Assembly (NCBI GenBank): GCA_017979445.1
Contig: JADQWC010000431.1
Coordinates: 62,001 to 126,000 of the forward strand
DNA from: Akebia trifoliata
Lineage: Eukaryota > Streptophyta > Magnoliopsida > Ranunculales > Lardizabalaceae
DNA length: 64,000 nt
Direction: 5' to 3'
Made by a program: the position numbers and the translations under genes. This document shows, one piece after another, positions 23,116 to 35,901 of the stretch (its first letter is position 1; each line of letters starts with the position of its first letter). The notes under the pieces are model-generated. The model did not search any database. It had not been told where the DNA came from and was given only the letters and a program-made list of their open reading frames with translations.

Positions 23116-24430
23116 TGTGATCAATGTCTTAAAATACTGATTTATCCATACTTTTTTCAAGTTTTTATCTCGATTTCCATCCTATTTTATTAGATTACGT
23201 AAATAATCATACCAAACCTCAAATTATCTCATTACATGTTCAATCATGCTAAATAGGCTTAATTGCATGTATTTATCTGAAATTAATTATGTGTGTTCAT
23301 CGTACATGTCAAATATCAAATCATCAAAATGGACCATCAAATCAATCAATCAATCAAGTGTGCATTATAATCTAGAAAACCAATCAAACAATCATGTAAA
23401 ATTAGAGATCCAAAAGAATTAACATCAATGTGGCGCAATTAATATCCAATGTGGTGCAATAGATTTCGATTGAAGTACCCTACAATTCTTCGAGTATGCT
23501 CCTCATGTGATCTTATATGAAAAAAAGAGGGTGGCTATTTTTGGATCCTTTTACAGTATCGAATGTTTATAAATAGATATTTTTCCCAATTGGGAAGGAG
23601 GTCTTAGCCTTTGTCCATTATCTCTTCTCCCCCCTAATGCCCTTGGCATTTTCTCTTGTAATTTTTATTTTTAGGTTGTTTAAATTTCTGTAATTTCTCC
23701 AAGAGGAAGAAGTGTACCTTAGTCACTCAATGAATACAAGTGTTGGTTTTATGACTTCTCCTTGTCTCCTTACAATGATCATAAGCTAGATTCCCTTCAT
23801 TAGTAAGAAGAAGAAGCCTAGGACCAAGCTTTTAATTCTATATTTTAGTTCTTATCCTTCCATATTTCTTTATGATTATTGAGTTCTTTTCAAGGTTTTA
23901 TCCAACTTTAATGAATCAAAGATTTAGATGAATCCCCATACCTTTTATACTTAACTTAGATGTTTTATGCTTAAATAAGATCAAGATAAAACATACTTAA
24001 TTTAGATAATTGGTAGTAGGGACTTCACACATTAGTAAGTGAAAGAACTCAAACTATTGTATTATTCAAGCTTCATGTTATATCTTCCAACCCAAGGAGC
24101 TCACACCCAGCCCTTGGAGTTGAGTTTAGAAAAGGATAAAACTTAGATGTGATGTTAATTGCTATTCTTAGGTTACTCTAATCACTAATGGCCTTTTCTC
24201 TTGCTTCTTAGTATAATTTTCATTTCTATTGCTTTATTTTCTAGCAACATCTACTTTCATTTTTGTTACACAAAAAACAAAAAAACAAAAAAATTTAAAT
24301 ACTGATTTAGATTAACTTTATTTTACTTAGCTTGGTAACAACTCCCATTTCTCTTGAATTCGGTCCCTTACTTGCTCACAAGTCAAGGAAAGTTATAAAC
24401 ACATTAATTTCTGAAGTAACGACAATAATA
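23116..24430 (+). mobile_element. Athila 3' LTR
   Basis: It begins TGTGATCAATGTC right after the polypurine tract AAGTTTGGGGGTG. A TATA box (TATAAATA, about 23568) and T-rich leader give the expected U3/R layout. CAACTCCCATTTCTCTTGAATTCGG-type wording near 24340 resembles LTR ends of this group, but I could not fix the exact 3' end. No 5' partner LTR is in the window. Confidence 0.55.
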
Positions 24431-24715
24431 CTGAGTTAATAAAGGAAATCTAAGAGTTTAAATTTAATGATTCAATTAGAAATCAGTATTATGATTTTGA
24501 ATTTTATATGTTATAGGACTATAGTTAATTAATTAAAAGGATTGATGAGACATTTTTTTATTGAACTAAGGGTTAGTATCAATTTGAATAACCAAATTGA
24601 GAAGAATCAAAATCTTTGAAATCGTATTTGACAAACTTGCGAAAGTTAGAAGATATACAATTTGAGAGTAAATGGTTGTTTACACAAGACAATATTTTTA
24701 ATTTAAGGATGTATT

Positions 24716-25229
24716 TGTAGAATGGGAAATATAAAAGGAAATAACCAATCAATTATCTAGACCGTATACATGTCTAGGCCAGTTGAGTGGTACCATGTGC
24801 AGATCAGCATGTGGGAGCTACCCAACAATAGGGCAAGTCAAAGTAGAGAGCACCCAGTCTTCCTAAAAGGGCAGCACAACACTGAATAAGACCTGGTCTA
24901 CCAAGCAGGGTAAACCTGGTCAAAGAATACTCATAATCCTTATATGCGCACGTCAAGCTTAGAGATCTCAGAGGAGATCTCCCCAATACAATATATACAA
25001 TCTAGAAGATCTCCATTCCTTTTTGGATCCAAGAAATCAGGGGATTCCCTGGGATCACCTCCCCCCTCCCCCCCATGAGAAGGGAAAATCCTGATTCATA
25101 GGAAAGATCCATAAATAACACAATTAGCATAAAGGAAGGGATCTTTTGACGGATTGGAAGTCTAACCAGTTTATTAAATTGTTCATCTACTTCTCTAACT
25201 TGAGCATCGAAAAGTTTTTGGTAGGTACT
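24716..25229 (+). mobile_element. 5' LTR of B1, first part
   Basis: It begins TGTAGAATGGG and matches the B2 LTR (43313-43849 reversed) over GGTACCATG, GGGCA and CTCTAACTTGAGCATC. It is interrupted after GTACT by family-A LTR A4, and the remaining about 94 bp are at 28233-28326. Confidence 0.75.
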
Positions 25230-28200
25230 TGTGACGCCATGCCAAACGCTAACACAAAGCCCCATGTTAGATCTCCAAGCACAAAGTGGCGCCTTAAAAT
25301 TTTGGCATGATCTCCTCTGTTTATGTTAGCATTCTAAGGCGTTCAACCTGCACCTAATAAATGACATATAATCTTGCATATATACATATAAAATATAATA
25401 CTAGCGGAAGCTTATATACATCTAATAACGTACGATAGATCAGAGTGCAGAAGAAGAAATTTATATACGGGATTATACAAAAATTTCTCACTCTAACAAA
25501 AGTCCTAACATTCAAGACAAAATCTATAATACTCTTGGACAAATCGACACCACTAGGGGGTATAACCCCAATACTCACCAAGTGTCGGACTCTAACTGTC
25601 TATCTGACCCACCAGATGATTCTCAATTATTTTCTACACCTGTCTCACCAAACTTCGGATCTAAAACTAAAAAATGGAGAAGGAAATGGTGAGTAACAAT
25701 GGTTACCCAGTAAGAAAGAAAATTTTTTTTGCCAATAACCTCTTCTAACGTGAACGAATAAGCATATTAAATCATTTTAACATATGTAAAGTTTTACAGA
25801 ATAAACTACGATAAACTGGTACGTATAGCCAGGGATAAGCAACTAAACATTTTAAAACTCACATTACATCAATCAGCAATACTCACTATAACATTTTCTT
25901 TTTATACAAATCTAATTGGTCAAATAAAAACATTAAACATGCATTTCATTTTATATATCAAAATAAGGCAACATGTACATAATACACAATAGTGGAGTAG
26001 TGGAATTAGAGAGTTGGGATTCATGAATAGATCGTTCCCAGTCAAGACGTAATGTTTCATAATAAAGTATTAGTTCCTGATTTTGTGGCTGGTCGCTGTT
26101 TACCATACTTGCATAATCATTTATCTGGTTCAGGCTGGCTATTTGACGTGACCGTAAGCAATGGATCTCTTTTCGATGTGTTAGAACGTTCGACTGCTAT
26201 AGATTGTTACTGATTACTGATTAATCATCTTCGTCTATGCCTATCAGGCGTGTATGTGATTCCCAAATATACAAATCATTAGTATACGACCACCTTTACA
26301 TTACAAGTTCACCGATAAAGATAGAAAGGAATAAACCTGGATTCTAGTTGTGACTCCACTCTCATGCGCATCCCATACCATGTATAAGCTTAGTGGTCAC
26401 TACCGTACATCCCAAGATAATACACCATTCCGGATGATATGACGCACTATCCCTTCAAGCATTCACACTCTTTAACAACTCACAAAATAACTACATATAT
26501 ATATTATTTTCATTTGAAAACAAAAGAGAAATTAACAATACAAGATTGAGAATGGATATCCAGTTTCCTACCATGCAACTGTGGCCACCCGACCTAAAAT
26601 AAATAATAGAACAGAAAAGTAAACAACGCCTCGCACTAATAGAAAGTAAATAAACATGCAACCAGTAACATTAACCTTGGATATCCGTTCACCAATCTAC
26701 ACACAACACAACAATATAAAATATAGGCATCACCCCTCGGGTGTGACTCTGATATTTTACCGTTTCATACCCTTTTTTTCTTTGTCCAATTTTTATAGTT
26801 TTCAATTTCTCAAATAAAATATCAATTTTCTGATACTCATCAAGTTAATATGAGTTAGTTGAATATTAAATCATTTTTCCAATTATGAACTTTATTTTTT
26901 TATCAATAATATTGAAAAAGTATAAAATTTAGATCAAAACGGGGTTCGAACGGTGCACAGGACCCAACTGACGGAAATAACCTGGTGAAATATCTTACCC
27001 ACGTATAATTTGTTATAAACTACAATTAAACATATCAAATATACAAGTTCTGGCGTGAATTAGAAATAATCAATTAAATTCTATATTTTTGGAAATACAT
27101 TACAAATTTTTAATAAAATCCTAAATGCAATTTTCATAAATCTATGATTACCAAAAAAGATTGTAAGTCCTTATTATCTCTAGGCGACAGAATTGAAGCA
27201 TGTGTACCAAAATTGAGGTAATTGACACAGAAATCGAAGTGGTTTGAACTTCGATACGACAGATTTTTGAATCTAATCCGGTGGTTTCGAAGATTTTGAC
27301 GTCGTCGTCCTTTCTCCCTTCTACGACGGAGGACGATTTGATCTCGAAACTGATGAAATTTGAGGTCGAAGTTGCGAAACCCCTGTATATATATACGGCT
27401 ATTTTTTTAACGATATGGTGTGAAAAAGAAAAGAAAACGGAAGGCAATTGGGTGGGTTTTGTAGAGAACGAGGCTGCGGACAATTTTCTCTTCTGCGTTG
27501 AAGGTCGAAGACGGACCGTTCGTGACGAATAGAAATTGAAAAATTGGAAGAAAAATAAAAGAAAATTAAAAAAAAAAAAAAAAACTTCACTAGTTTTGGA
27601 TGAGTGAGAATGATGATGAATATAAAAAAAATCAAAAAATTTATTTATATAAAATCTTGGGATGAAATCGGTATTTTGCTTATTGTCTTAATCGACGATA
27701 ACTTGACCATCCGGACTCCAAAAGTGACAAATGAATACTTTATTTCATTTAATTTTTCGTTCCGGATCTAATGGTATGGTCACCTTTTACAAATTCTATC
27801 TCTAACAAAAATTAACATTTTTGGCCCGATGGGACCCTAAAATTGACGTCAATTTCATTTTTTACAATAATTTGACTTCTTGATCTTCGAAAATGACAAG
27901 TAAATAGTCCATGTTCAATAATTTTTTACTACGAACCTAATGGTATAATCGAATCTTAATAATTCTTACTCTAGCAAAAAATTATTATTTTAGCATGGTC
28001 CGATTCAATAATCGAGAATTTTGTAATTTTTCTATTCGGACTCGCATTTGAGCGTAGTTACAGGCTAAAATATGTTTTTCAATCATTTTTAATCCAATGG
28101 GGAGGCCAGATTCCATTAAAAATGATCAGAAACATCCTAAAATTTTACCCCTAAGTCCCACTTTTAAGATTTTTTCAAAATTCTATTATTTATTTTTTCT

Positions 28201-28232
28201 CGAGATACGAATCAAAAACTCAGGATTTTATA
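25230..28232 (+). mobile_element. Family-A solo LTR (copy A4), 3003 bp, inside the B1 LTR
   Basis: It begins TGTGACGCCA and ends CAGGATTTTATA (the expected final CA has become TA). Flanks are GTACT (25225-25229) and GTACC (28233-28237). The empty site is visible in the B2 LTR as a single ACAAGTACCACG, which confirms both boundaries. It aligns along its whole length with A2. No internal domain is present. Confidence 0.88.
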
Positions 28233-28378
28233 GTACCACATCGGCACAATGAGGGAGGTGATAGAATTGACTTCGGACCTGTGAGGTGGAGTCCATTAGC
28301 ACTGTTCACCAAATTTAAACCACACAAATCTAGCGTCGTCTATAGGAAACCAGTAGTTTATTGATTTTTGTCGAAATA

Positions 28379-29700
28379 ATGGTGAGATCCACTAGAATCA
28401 CCAAAGCCAATGCACCTCCACTTGTGGCACCAGTCGCTGATGCTCAACTCTTGGCAATGTTAGAAGCTATGAGAAAGCAACAAAAGGAAATGCAAAAGAA
28501 AATGGATGACTTAGCCGAATAAAATAGAACTTGAGTTAATGTATTGAGAACTAGCAACCAACAAGACAAGATTTCCCACCGAGAGATCCTCAGTTTCCTA
28601 TTGGAGATGATTATGCTTTGAATACAGAAGGAAGCTCACAACCGCTGATCCCAACAGGAGAAGGGGAGACAGAAGTTGACACTATAACTACTTGAGTAGA
28701 ACCCACAACGAATCTTACTTAAGAGGAGATCAGAGAGATGATCCGAAAAGAGAAGAAGACAATGAAGAGTACAGACATTCGGACATTGGTAACGTAAGTT
28801 GTCAACGAAATTCAGAGGTCTCCCTTTACAGTGAAGATCTTGACAGGAGAAATTCTGAAAAAGTTTATGTCGTCATGCTTCACCCCTTATTCAGAGACAA
28901 AAGACCCAATGGAGCATCTATTCCACTTCCAACAGATGCTCACTTTATGGAAAGGAAACGAAGGATTAATCTACAGGTTATTCCCTTCTAGTCAATGGGG
29001 AAATGCATTAACTTGGTTCCACAAGTTGCCATGTGGATCAGTAGATTCTTTCGAGGAGCTTTGTACTATCTTTGTAACACGGTACATTGGCAACAAAAAG
29101 AGTGACGGAGACATAGACGCTCTACTCAGTATGAAGATGCAATTTGGGAAAAGCCTTAGAGAGTTTACAATGAGATTCAGGGAAGAAACGATGTCTTTGG
29201 AGAGTTGCAAAAGAAAAACGACTGTAATGGCATTCAAAAACTCTTTGTCATCTAACTCAGGATTATATAGGTTTCTTGTTAAAAAGACACCGAAAACATT
29301 AAGCAAACTATTTGAAAGAGCAGAAAAATATATTAGATTGGAACATGATCCCTGGAATTTGACCAGGAAGATCAAAGTAATACATATTATGGTGAAGCCC
29401 AACAAGCAACATCAATCACAGCAGTAGAGTAGGAAGAAACCGTTCGAGTAGGATAGGGAGCGGAAGAGAGAGGGGACATATTTCTTTATGCCTCCTATCA
29501 AGATTTTATCGCTCATCGTGAATGAGCCTTACTTTGAGTGGCTAGCACCACCTCCTCGAGATTAGATAAATCGAGATGAGCGATACTGTAAGTATCACAA
29601 GGTACGGGCACATACCATCAATAGGTGCCAGACCTTGAGAAAGTTTCTATAGAGGTTGGCAGAGTAGGGCACTAAGGGACTTGCCTAGAAAATAGAAGGA
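28379..29700 (+). pseudogene. B1 gag
   Basis: An ATG at 28379 starts MVRSTRITKANAPPL, interrupted after about 48 codons. The retrotransposon gag core is best seen at 28831-29427: PYSETKDPMEHLFHFQQML, WFHKLPCGSVDSFEELC, FVTRYIGNKKS and LREFTMRFREETM, which is the usual Ty3/gypsy capsid pattern. A CKYHKV..HTINRCQTL segment near 29590-29640 corresponds to the Tat nucleocapsid-like C/H motif. Gag would package element RNA in virus-like particles in the cytoplasm. Several stops separate the N-terminus, core and C/H region. Confidence 0.8.
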
Positions 29701-29989
29701 TGATCCACCCTGAAATAGGAATCAAAGACCTGATCAGCTACCTGTTGAAGGACAGGATGGAAGGGCAGCAATTATACATATTGTCCTTAAGTAGGAGAGT
29801 AAAAGGTTAGACCTGAGTAGGACTGACAAAAGAACCAAGAGTCGGTGAACAGAGCACCTTTCTCATGTTTATACAATAAGAAGCGGGCCTATAGAATAAA
29901 TAAAGTCCTACGGAGAGTAGACTGTAGCATTTACAGACAAGAATCTGGAAGGGGTATTGAGGCCCCATTATGATGCACTAGTAATAACT

Positions 29990-30420
29990 TTCTAAGTGGG
30001 CACCTTCAATCTCAAGAAGGTATTGATCGACAATAATAGTTCAATCAAAATTTTGTATGCTTCGGGCTTCCTGGAAATGGGTCCTAGTAGAAACATGCTC
30101 ACCCAAACAGGAGGCCCTTTAATTGGATTTAAAGGGAGAACAAACCAATCATGAGGAGAGATAGTCTTGCCCGTGCAGGCAGGACCAACAATCTTGATGA
30201 CCAGGTTCATAGTCGTCGAAGCAAGTTCCCCATACAATACCATCCTAGGCAAGTGGTGAACCCATGAGATGAGGGTCGTTCCTTCAACATACTACCAGGT
30301 CCTAAGGTTCCCAATACCGCAAGGGATGTAGAATATATGAGGGGATCAGGTGACAAACCAGGTGTGTACGCTGGACAAGGAGGAGTTCTCCGAAGCAAAT
30401 GTCTAGCAACAACAATTAAA
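29990..30420 (+). pseudogene. B1 retropepsin
   Basis: The plus-strand frame reads TFNLKKVLIDNNSSIKILYA, then GGPLIGFKGRTN and SSPYNTILGKW, the layout of Tat aspartic protease (LIDSGSS...ILF; SPYNVILGR). The catalytic D-S-G triplet is D-N-N here, so it would be inactive. B2 keeps LIDSGNS at the same place. Open frames on the opposite strand are shadows. Confidence 0.75.
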
Positions 30421-30609
30421 GTGGGGAAACCGAGCCTGGAGAACCCCTATGCCTAGCGAACGTCCAAATGATGGATGTAAGGGAATGTAGGCAAATCGGG
30501 GTAGGAACAAAATTGAGATCGAAAAAGCTAAAAGAACTAACAAACTGCTTAAAGAGAAACTGAGATATTTTTGCCTGGTCCATAGAAAAGATGGCGGGGA
30601 TCAGCCTAA

Positions 30610-31262
30610 AAGTGATTTGCCACTACTTGAATGTGGAATCAACTATCAAGCTAGTAAAATACAAGCCAGTAAAATAGCACCACGGTTCAGAGAAAGGATA
30701 AACGAAGAGGTAAACAAGCTGATCAAAATAGGATTTATTAAGGAAGTGTTGTTTCTTGATTGGATAGTGAATATTGTAGCAGTGCCGAAAAAGAATGGGA
30801 AAGTTATAGTTTTTATTGACTTTACAAATCTAAATAAGGCATGCCCTAAGGATAACATTCTTATGTCAAGGATAGACCAGTTGGTAGATGTGGCTTCAGG
30901 TAATGAAAGGTTGTCCTTCATGGATAACTATTTAGGCTAAAATCAGATACAGCTTAACCCAACAGATCAAAAAAAGACAAACAACCTTCATCACTGAGCA
31001 AGGGCTCTACTGCTACAAAGTTATGCCCTTTGGGTTGAAAAACGTAGAAGAAACTTATCAGAAGCTAATAACAGAACTCTTTAGAGATCTGTTAGGAAAG
31101 ACTGCAGAAGTCTATATTGATGACCTAATTGTGAAAAATAAGATCATGTTGTTGATCTAGAAGAGGTATTTTCACGAGAGAGAAAGGTTGAGATGAAGAT
31201 CAACCCGGAAAAGTGTACTTTTGCATTAACTTCAAGGAAGTTTTTGGGCTACCTGATTATGA
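30610..31262 (+). pseudogene. B1 reverse transcriptase
   Basis: The finger/palm region is at 30617-30940 (VAVPKKNGKVIVFIDFTNLN, KACPKDNILMSRIDQLVD, RLSFMDNYLG). A frameshift follows near 30965, then KVMPFGLKN, the YIDD catalytic box near 31110 and INPEKCTFALTSRKFLGYL. Immediately after GYLI the frame jumps to KKWVVQLANFGLEY, so the connection and most of the first RNase H (about 250 codons, present in Tat relatives) are deleted. The product cannot be functional. Confidence 0.8.
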
Positions 31263-31740
31263 AAAAGTGGGTTGTACAGCTAGCTAATTTTGGACTTGAA
31301 TATAAGCCCAAAGTTTTGCTAAAAGATCAAGCAGTGACAGATTTCTTGGTAGACTTTCCAATGGAAGAAAGAACAGATATGTTGGTAAAAGAGTTGGAAT
31401 ATGCTGAAGAAGGGCAAGAAGCGAGCAACCTTCCAAGATAGCAAGTCTACATGAATGGATTTTCAAACCTGAAAGGATCAAGCATGGGAGTGATGTTAAT
31501 CACTCCTAACGGTTCTAAGATAGAGAAAACAGTCAAATTGGGATTTAAAGCATCAAACAATGAAGTAGAATATGAGGCAATGATATTCGGCCTCAATTCA
31601 TTAGCAGGGCTGGGAGTAACTGAGGCTACAGTCTATAATGACTCACAACTAGTAGTTAACCATGTCAACGGATCGTTTGAAGCACGAGATCCCAAGATGC
31701 AATTCTATCTAGAGAAAATCAGGTCTACCATACTTTGAGC
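31263..31740 (+). pseudogene. B1 second RNase H (Tat archaeal-type)
   Basis: FGLEYKPKVLLKDQAVTDFL leads into an RNase H fold with VYMNGFSNLKGSSMGVMLIT, ASNNEVEYEAMIFGLNSLAG and VYNDSQLVVNHVNGSFEARD. E and the second D (NDSQLVV) are present. The first aspartate expected in YxDG is N in YMNG. This duplicated RNase H after the Ty3 domain is the hallmark of the Tat lineage. A TAG (31438-31440) separates linker and domain. Confidence 0.8.
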
Positions 31741-32900
31741 TGAAGAAGTCAGAATAGAACACTTACCAATGACAGACAATAGACATGCAGATGTCCTAGC
31801 TGTCATAGCCTCAATATTGGCAGGACAAGACAACAGAGAACTACCATTAGGCTACCAGAAAAGACCTATGATAAATGAGTCGGAATTGGTCAGTATGGTA
31901 GCTGCAGTAGGAGATCAAGGGTGAATGAGCCCAATTTTCGCCGTCCTCCAATTAGCAGTATTGCCTGACGAGCCGAATGAGGCAAGATATGTGAAGAGCA
32001 GGGCAGAGAAATACGCTATCTAGGATGGGAAACTGTACAGGAAGTCAGTATGAAGGTCACTCCTACGTTACCTAACACTAGAAGAGGTAAAGGACGTGCT
32101 GAGCGAAATCCACGAAGGAGATTGAGAGAATCATTTAAGGACAAGGTCTTTGGCCCACAAAGTACTCTTCCAAGGGTATTTCTGACCATATTTTCAAAAA
32201 GATGCAACTCTACACCCCAAGCATTGCGACAATTACCAAAGACATGGGAGAATAATTCAACAGCCAACAATGCTGCTCAATTCCCTCTTCAGCCCTAGGC
32301 AGTTTGCACAATGAGGAATTGATCTAGTAGGTTCACTGCCTAAGGCACCAAGTAACCTAATTTTCTTACTAGTGATGAAAGATTACTTTACCAAGTGGGC
32401 GAAAGTATTCCCCTTAGCTAGAATACACCAACAAGAAGTTCAGAAATTCTTATGGGAAAACATAATCTATCGATTTGGTCTACCATGCACTATAGTCTTA
32501 GACAATGGGAGACAATTTGCAAGAGAGTAGATCAAAGATTTTTGTAAAGAGCATGGGATAACACAGTTATTTTTCACGCTACAATATCCACAGGTAACGT
32601 ACAAACTGAAGCCACAAATAAAATACTAATAGACACGCTAAAGAAGAAGTTGGGAGAAATAAAGGGAATATGGACATCGGTCTTGCATGGCGTACTATGG
32701 GTCTATAGGACAACTGCTAGAACCTCCATAGGGATGTCTCCATTTACTATGGCCTATGATATAGAGGCAGTGATACCAATAGAAAATAACTTCCCAACAA
32801 TAAGATCAAGAGTAGTACAGACTGACCAGAACAACCAGTAGATAATCGTAAAACTAGATTTGCTAGAAGAAAAATGAAAAGTAACGCTAATAAGGTTAGA
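31741..32900 (+). pseudogene. B1 integrase remnant
   Basis: Several frames carry integrase pieces: core LVMKDYFTKWAKVFPLARIH (about 32370), IIYRFGLPCTIVLDNGRQF (about 32465), and WTSVLHGVLWVYRTTARTS with GMSPFTMAYDIEAVIP (32660-32790). The second catalytic D (LDNG) is recognisable. The zinc-finger part (31790-32040) is heavily damaged. It would insert element DNA in the nucleus; here it is dead. Confidence 0.75.
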
Positions 32901-33129
32901 GAGCTATCATAAGAAGCTGTAAAATTACTTCAATAAGAAAGTCCGCTATAAGCAGTGTAAAGAAATAGACTAGTGTTGTGTAGAGTATTCCAGAATACAG
33001 AAGAGTAGAATAATAGAAAGTTGGGTCATAACTGGGAAGGGCCATACAGGATAGTAAGAGTATACCAGAAAGGAGTTTATCAATAAGAAATTTTTTCTGA
33101 TTACTAGTAGCCTGCGTGCAGATAGAGTA

Positions 33130-34065
33130 CTAAAGTTGGATCCCACCTGGATCTGGGCCTATGTGGGACTTCTCTGCCTTAATTGGTAGAATAAGAAGCT
33201 GGTCGGGATCCTACTCTAACACGAGTAACATAATACTGAGTTGGGCTCTTCCAAAAGTCCGGTCATCGCAGTTCTCCTCTACCTTAACAAATAAAATGAA
33301 GAGTTGGACAACCATGTTCTGTCCAAAATAATATAGCACAAAGATTTGTTAAGCTGAAGAGTAGATCCTCAAAGCCCTCATTTACCTATAGTAAAAAGGA
33401 GTAATGAACAACTATAGTTTGCCTTAGAATAATAAAAGCATTAGAGAATATCCCTTTTGGGAATAAAGACGAGCATTATACAACTATGCCTTGTAGGTAT
33501 TAAGCTATACAACACTGAGTTAAAGCCTTTTTAAAGGACAGTAACTCGAGAGTACCTCCCCAAGTACATAAGGTTGTACCACACAAAATTTTACTATGTG
33601 GTTATTTTTAAAAAGGTTCCACCTAAGTAGAAATTATTTAAGGTAGAATCTAAGGGAGAAGAGGTAGAAAGACATAAAGCACGTGCAGAGTAAACAGTGC
33701 AAAAAAATTCAAAGTTAGTGTTAAATTTCAAGAATAGCAGTTGAGCGCGTAGCACAAAAGCGCAAGTAAAGTATATTATTAAAGTTCAAGAACAACACTT
33801 GAGCGCACAGCACAGAAGTGCAAGTAAAACATATTGTTAAAGTTTAAGAACAGTAGTTAGGCACACATCAGAGAAGCATAAGTAAAGCATTTTATTAAAG
33901 TTCAAGTTAAGTTTAAAAAGTAGATAAATAGATTGTGTATATAGCGTAAATAATATGAATAACTAAAGTTTATGTTAAATGTAGATTAGCAGTTGGCTTA
34001 AAAATAAAGTGTTCATTAAAAGCAAGAAGAATACAAGAGAAATCTCACCATCTTATCGAAACACG
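33130..34065 (+). repeat. B1 3' tail with two classes of tandem repeat
   Basis: Two units of about 102 bp lie at 33141-33330 (CTGCCTTAATT and CTACCTTAAC landmarks at 33172 and 33274). These are homologous to the larger B2 array at 37440-38190. Three units of about 57 bp lie at 33715-33900 (GCAAGTAAAG-type landmarks at 33762, 33820 and 33876). Such arrays between pol and 3' LTR are characteristic of Tat elements. There is no coding sequence. Confidence 0.75.
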
Positions 34066-34292
34066 TATCCTCCTTCTAATTGGCTGTCATGATTCTCTAT
34101 CTTTGCCTCTGCTCTTAAGGAATAGACGCATTCAATGCAGTGTCGCTTCAAATCTTTTTTGACGATTGAGACAAATTGTCCCTTATCTGTGGTCATCCAC
34201 ATGCCCCACTACGTCTACATTGTTCCCTAAGTTACGATGGTTAGGTTGGACTAAGTTATCCTCCTAGGTGTACGTACTGCTTTACGTTCTCC

Positions 34293-34300
34293 TATAAATA
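34293..34300 (+). promoter_or_regulatory. TATA box of the antisense additional gene
   Basis: TATAAATA lies about 180 bp before the ATG at 34474, with a pyrimidine-rich leader (34320-34450) typical of plant 5' UTRs. It points away from the B1 tail and opposite to B2 pol. Confidence 0.6.
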
Positions 34301-35901
34301 AGAGACTTGCACCAACTTCTCCTCTTACTGTGTTATTTCCTATGCGATCTCATCTTTCTGTGTCAACGACGTTTTTCTTTCTTTTTCTATTTGTTTTACT
34401 ATCATCTTTACCTCTCTTAGGTTGAGGTAATCTTCTGTATTTACCTTCTCTTTTTTGCAAATTTAATTTCTCAATGAACAACAACATGACCCAACTTCAA
34501 AGGGGACTCTATATCCCTACCTCTGTGTCTATTCGGATTTACAAAGACCCCAACAACCCTAACGAGCATCGTCAAGGTGAAATCATGGTTTACGCTAGCC
34601 AAATCAAGGCTGGCCTAAGTTTTCCTCTTTCTCCCTTCTTTAATGAGGTGTTGAGTAAAATAAATTAAGTCCTAGGCCAATTGTCTGGTAACTTTTATCG
34701 CCAAGTGGAGATAGTAGAGAAAATGGGTATAACCCCCAATGACTTCCTCTCCAAATACAACTTAAAAGCTATCCCCCAATGTCCTGGGTATTATTAACTA
34801 TCCTTTAAGAGTGCAGCAGTCGCACTGGTTCTGTCTCTCCTTAGTACTGATAAAGGGTGGTACAAAGACCCCCTGATTATCTTCAAGAACTGGGAGTTTA
34901 CCCCTGATATTTCTCATGAGGGAATCAGGGTCCCCTAGACCTTTCAAGAGAAGTCTTGCTTTTAGGCACCTAGCTGCGTCCCATTTTTCAACCTTGGGTG
35001 AAGTTTAATCTAACTGATTTTTTTTACAAATTCTTCTATCATTTCCTCTGTTGAGACTAGGACAGAGTAGTGCAGAGTATCAAAAGATAGGGGACTAGTA
35101 GCAATGGGCCTCCAAACTAGGATGACCGACGAGGTGATCGAAGGAGATCAGACCTATTCTTATCTTTCTTCTTTGCCTCTGCCACTTGCATGACAAGCAC
35201 CTTTTGATCAAGTCGAGTAGATCTTGAAAAACCTTCCTTTTCCCTTTGCCTCTATACCTATCCTTCATTCTTTTCCATTTCCTTTATGGTCCTTCAACAT
35301 CATGAATATTGGCCTCTCGGAGTATCCTCTCTCCCTCACCCCTTTCATTAAGGCTACTCCTCCCTCGGACTAGGATAAGAAAAAGAAGAGAAATCTGGCC
35401 CCGCGCGCTTCCACCTACACTAGAGAAACAGGTCAGCTAATACTGGTGCACGCAGAGCAGGCTACTCCTATTTTTGTTTCTACTATTGTTGTTGCTCTTG
35501 CTAAGCTTCTTGATGCTTAAGTAGTGCAAAGCTTAAACGCCATCAGGGAATACAGCTCTACTCCTAAGCTCCAACCGCCTAAAAGGTGCAAGCTGATAAG
35601 GAAAAGCTTGAGGAGTCCTTCACCCCCTGGGAAGTTCGAGAAAGAGGGCCCTAGTGACCTTATGACTCCCCTAGAGGAAGTAGCATTCTCCTAAAGGAGT
35701 CATGGGGCATTCCTCCAGGATGGACATAAAAATAATAATTTTCGATCCCTTTTCAATCATATCTTCAACATGAGCTGCGGGGTAAGGAACCCTATTATCA
35801 CTGCTTTGCTCTCCCAGTCCATTTCCTCCAATAATTGGGACATTGTGGACCTAGCCAATGTTGATCTGGGCTTTGGTCGGTTTGTTCATGGCCTTTATCA
35901 A

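Larger units (their letters stand above)
14451..24430 (+). mobile_element. Athila-lineage Ty3/gypsy element, decayed, 5'-truncated
   Basis: On the plus strand come, in order: the end of reverse transcriptase and RNase H, integrase, a long spacer, a Transposase_32-like ORF, an AT-rich 3' region with purine tract, and a 3' LTR. This is the gene order of Athila-type elements. The element lacks its 5' LTR, gag and most of RT, which are replaced at 14450 by family-A sequence. An inverted family-A LTR (17308-20627) is inserted in it. Dozens of stops and frameshifts make it inactive. The right end is approximate. Confidence 0.8.
24716..34065 (+). mobile_element. Tat-lineage retrotransposon B1, 3'-truncated
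   Basis: The 5' LTR is split in two (24716-25229 and 28233-28326) by LTR A4. It is followed by a primer-binding-like TAGCGTCGTCTATAGGAAAC, gag, protease, RT, the second (archaeal-type) RNase H, integrase and a repeat-rich tail. The extra RNase H domain marks the Tat lineage. B2 (minus strand, 34066-43849) is a related, diverged copy. Alignment with the B2 tail stops at about 34065 (shared TACAAGAGAAATC), where B1 is cut and abuts B2 material. No 3' LTR remains. Confidence 0.8.

Noticed and set aside
28992..29405. 137-codon minus-strand ORF
   Set aside because: It lies exactly opposite the B1 gag core and is its antisense shadow.
29992..30252. 86-codon minus-strand ORF
   Set aside because: Antisense shadow of the B1 protease.
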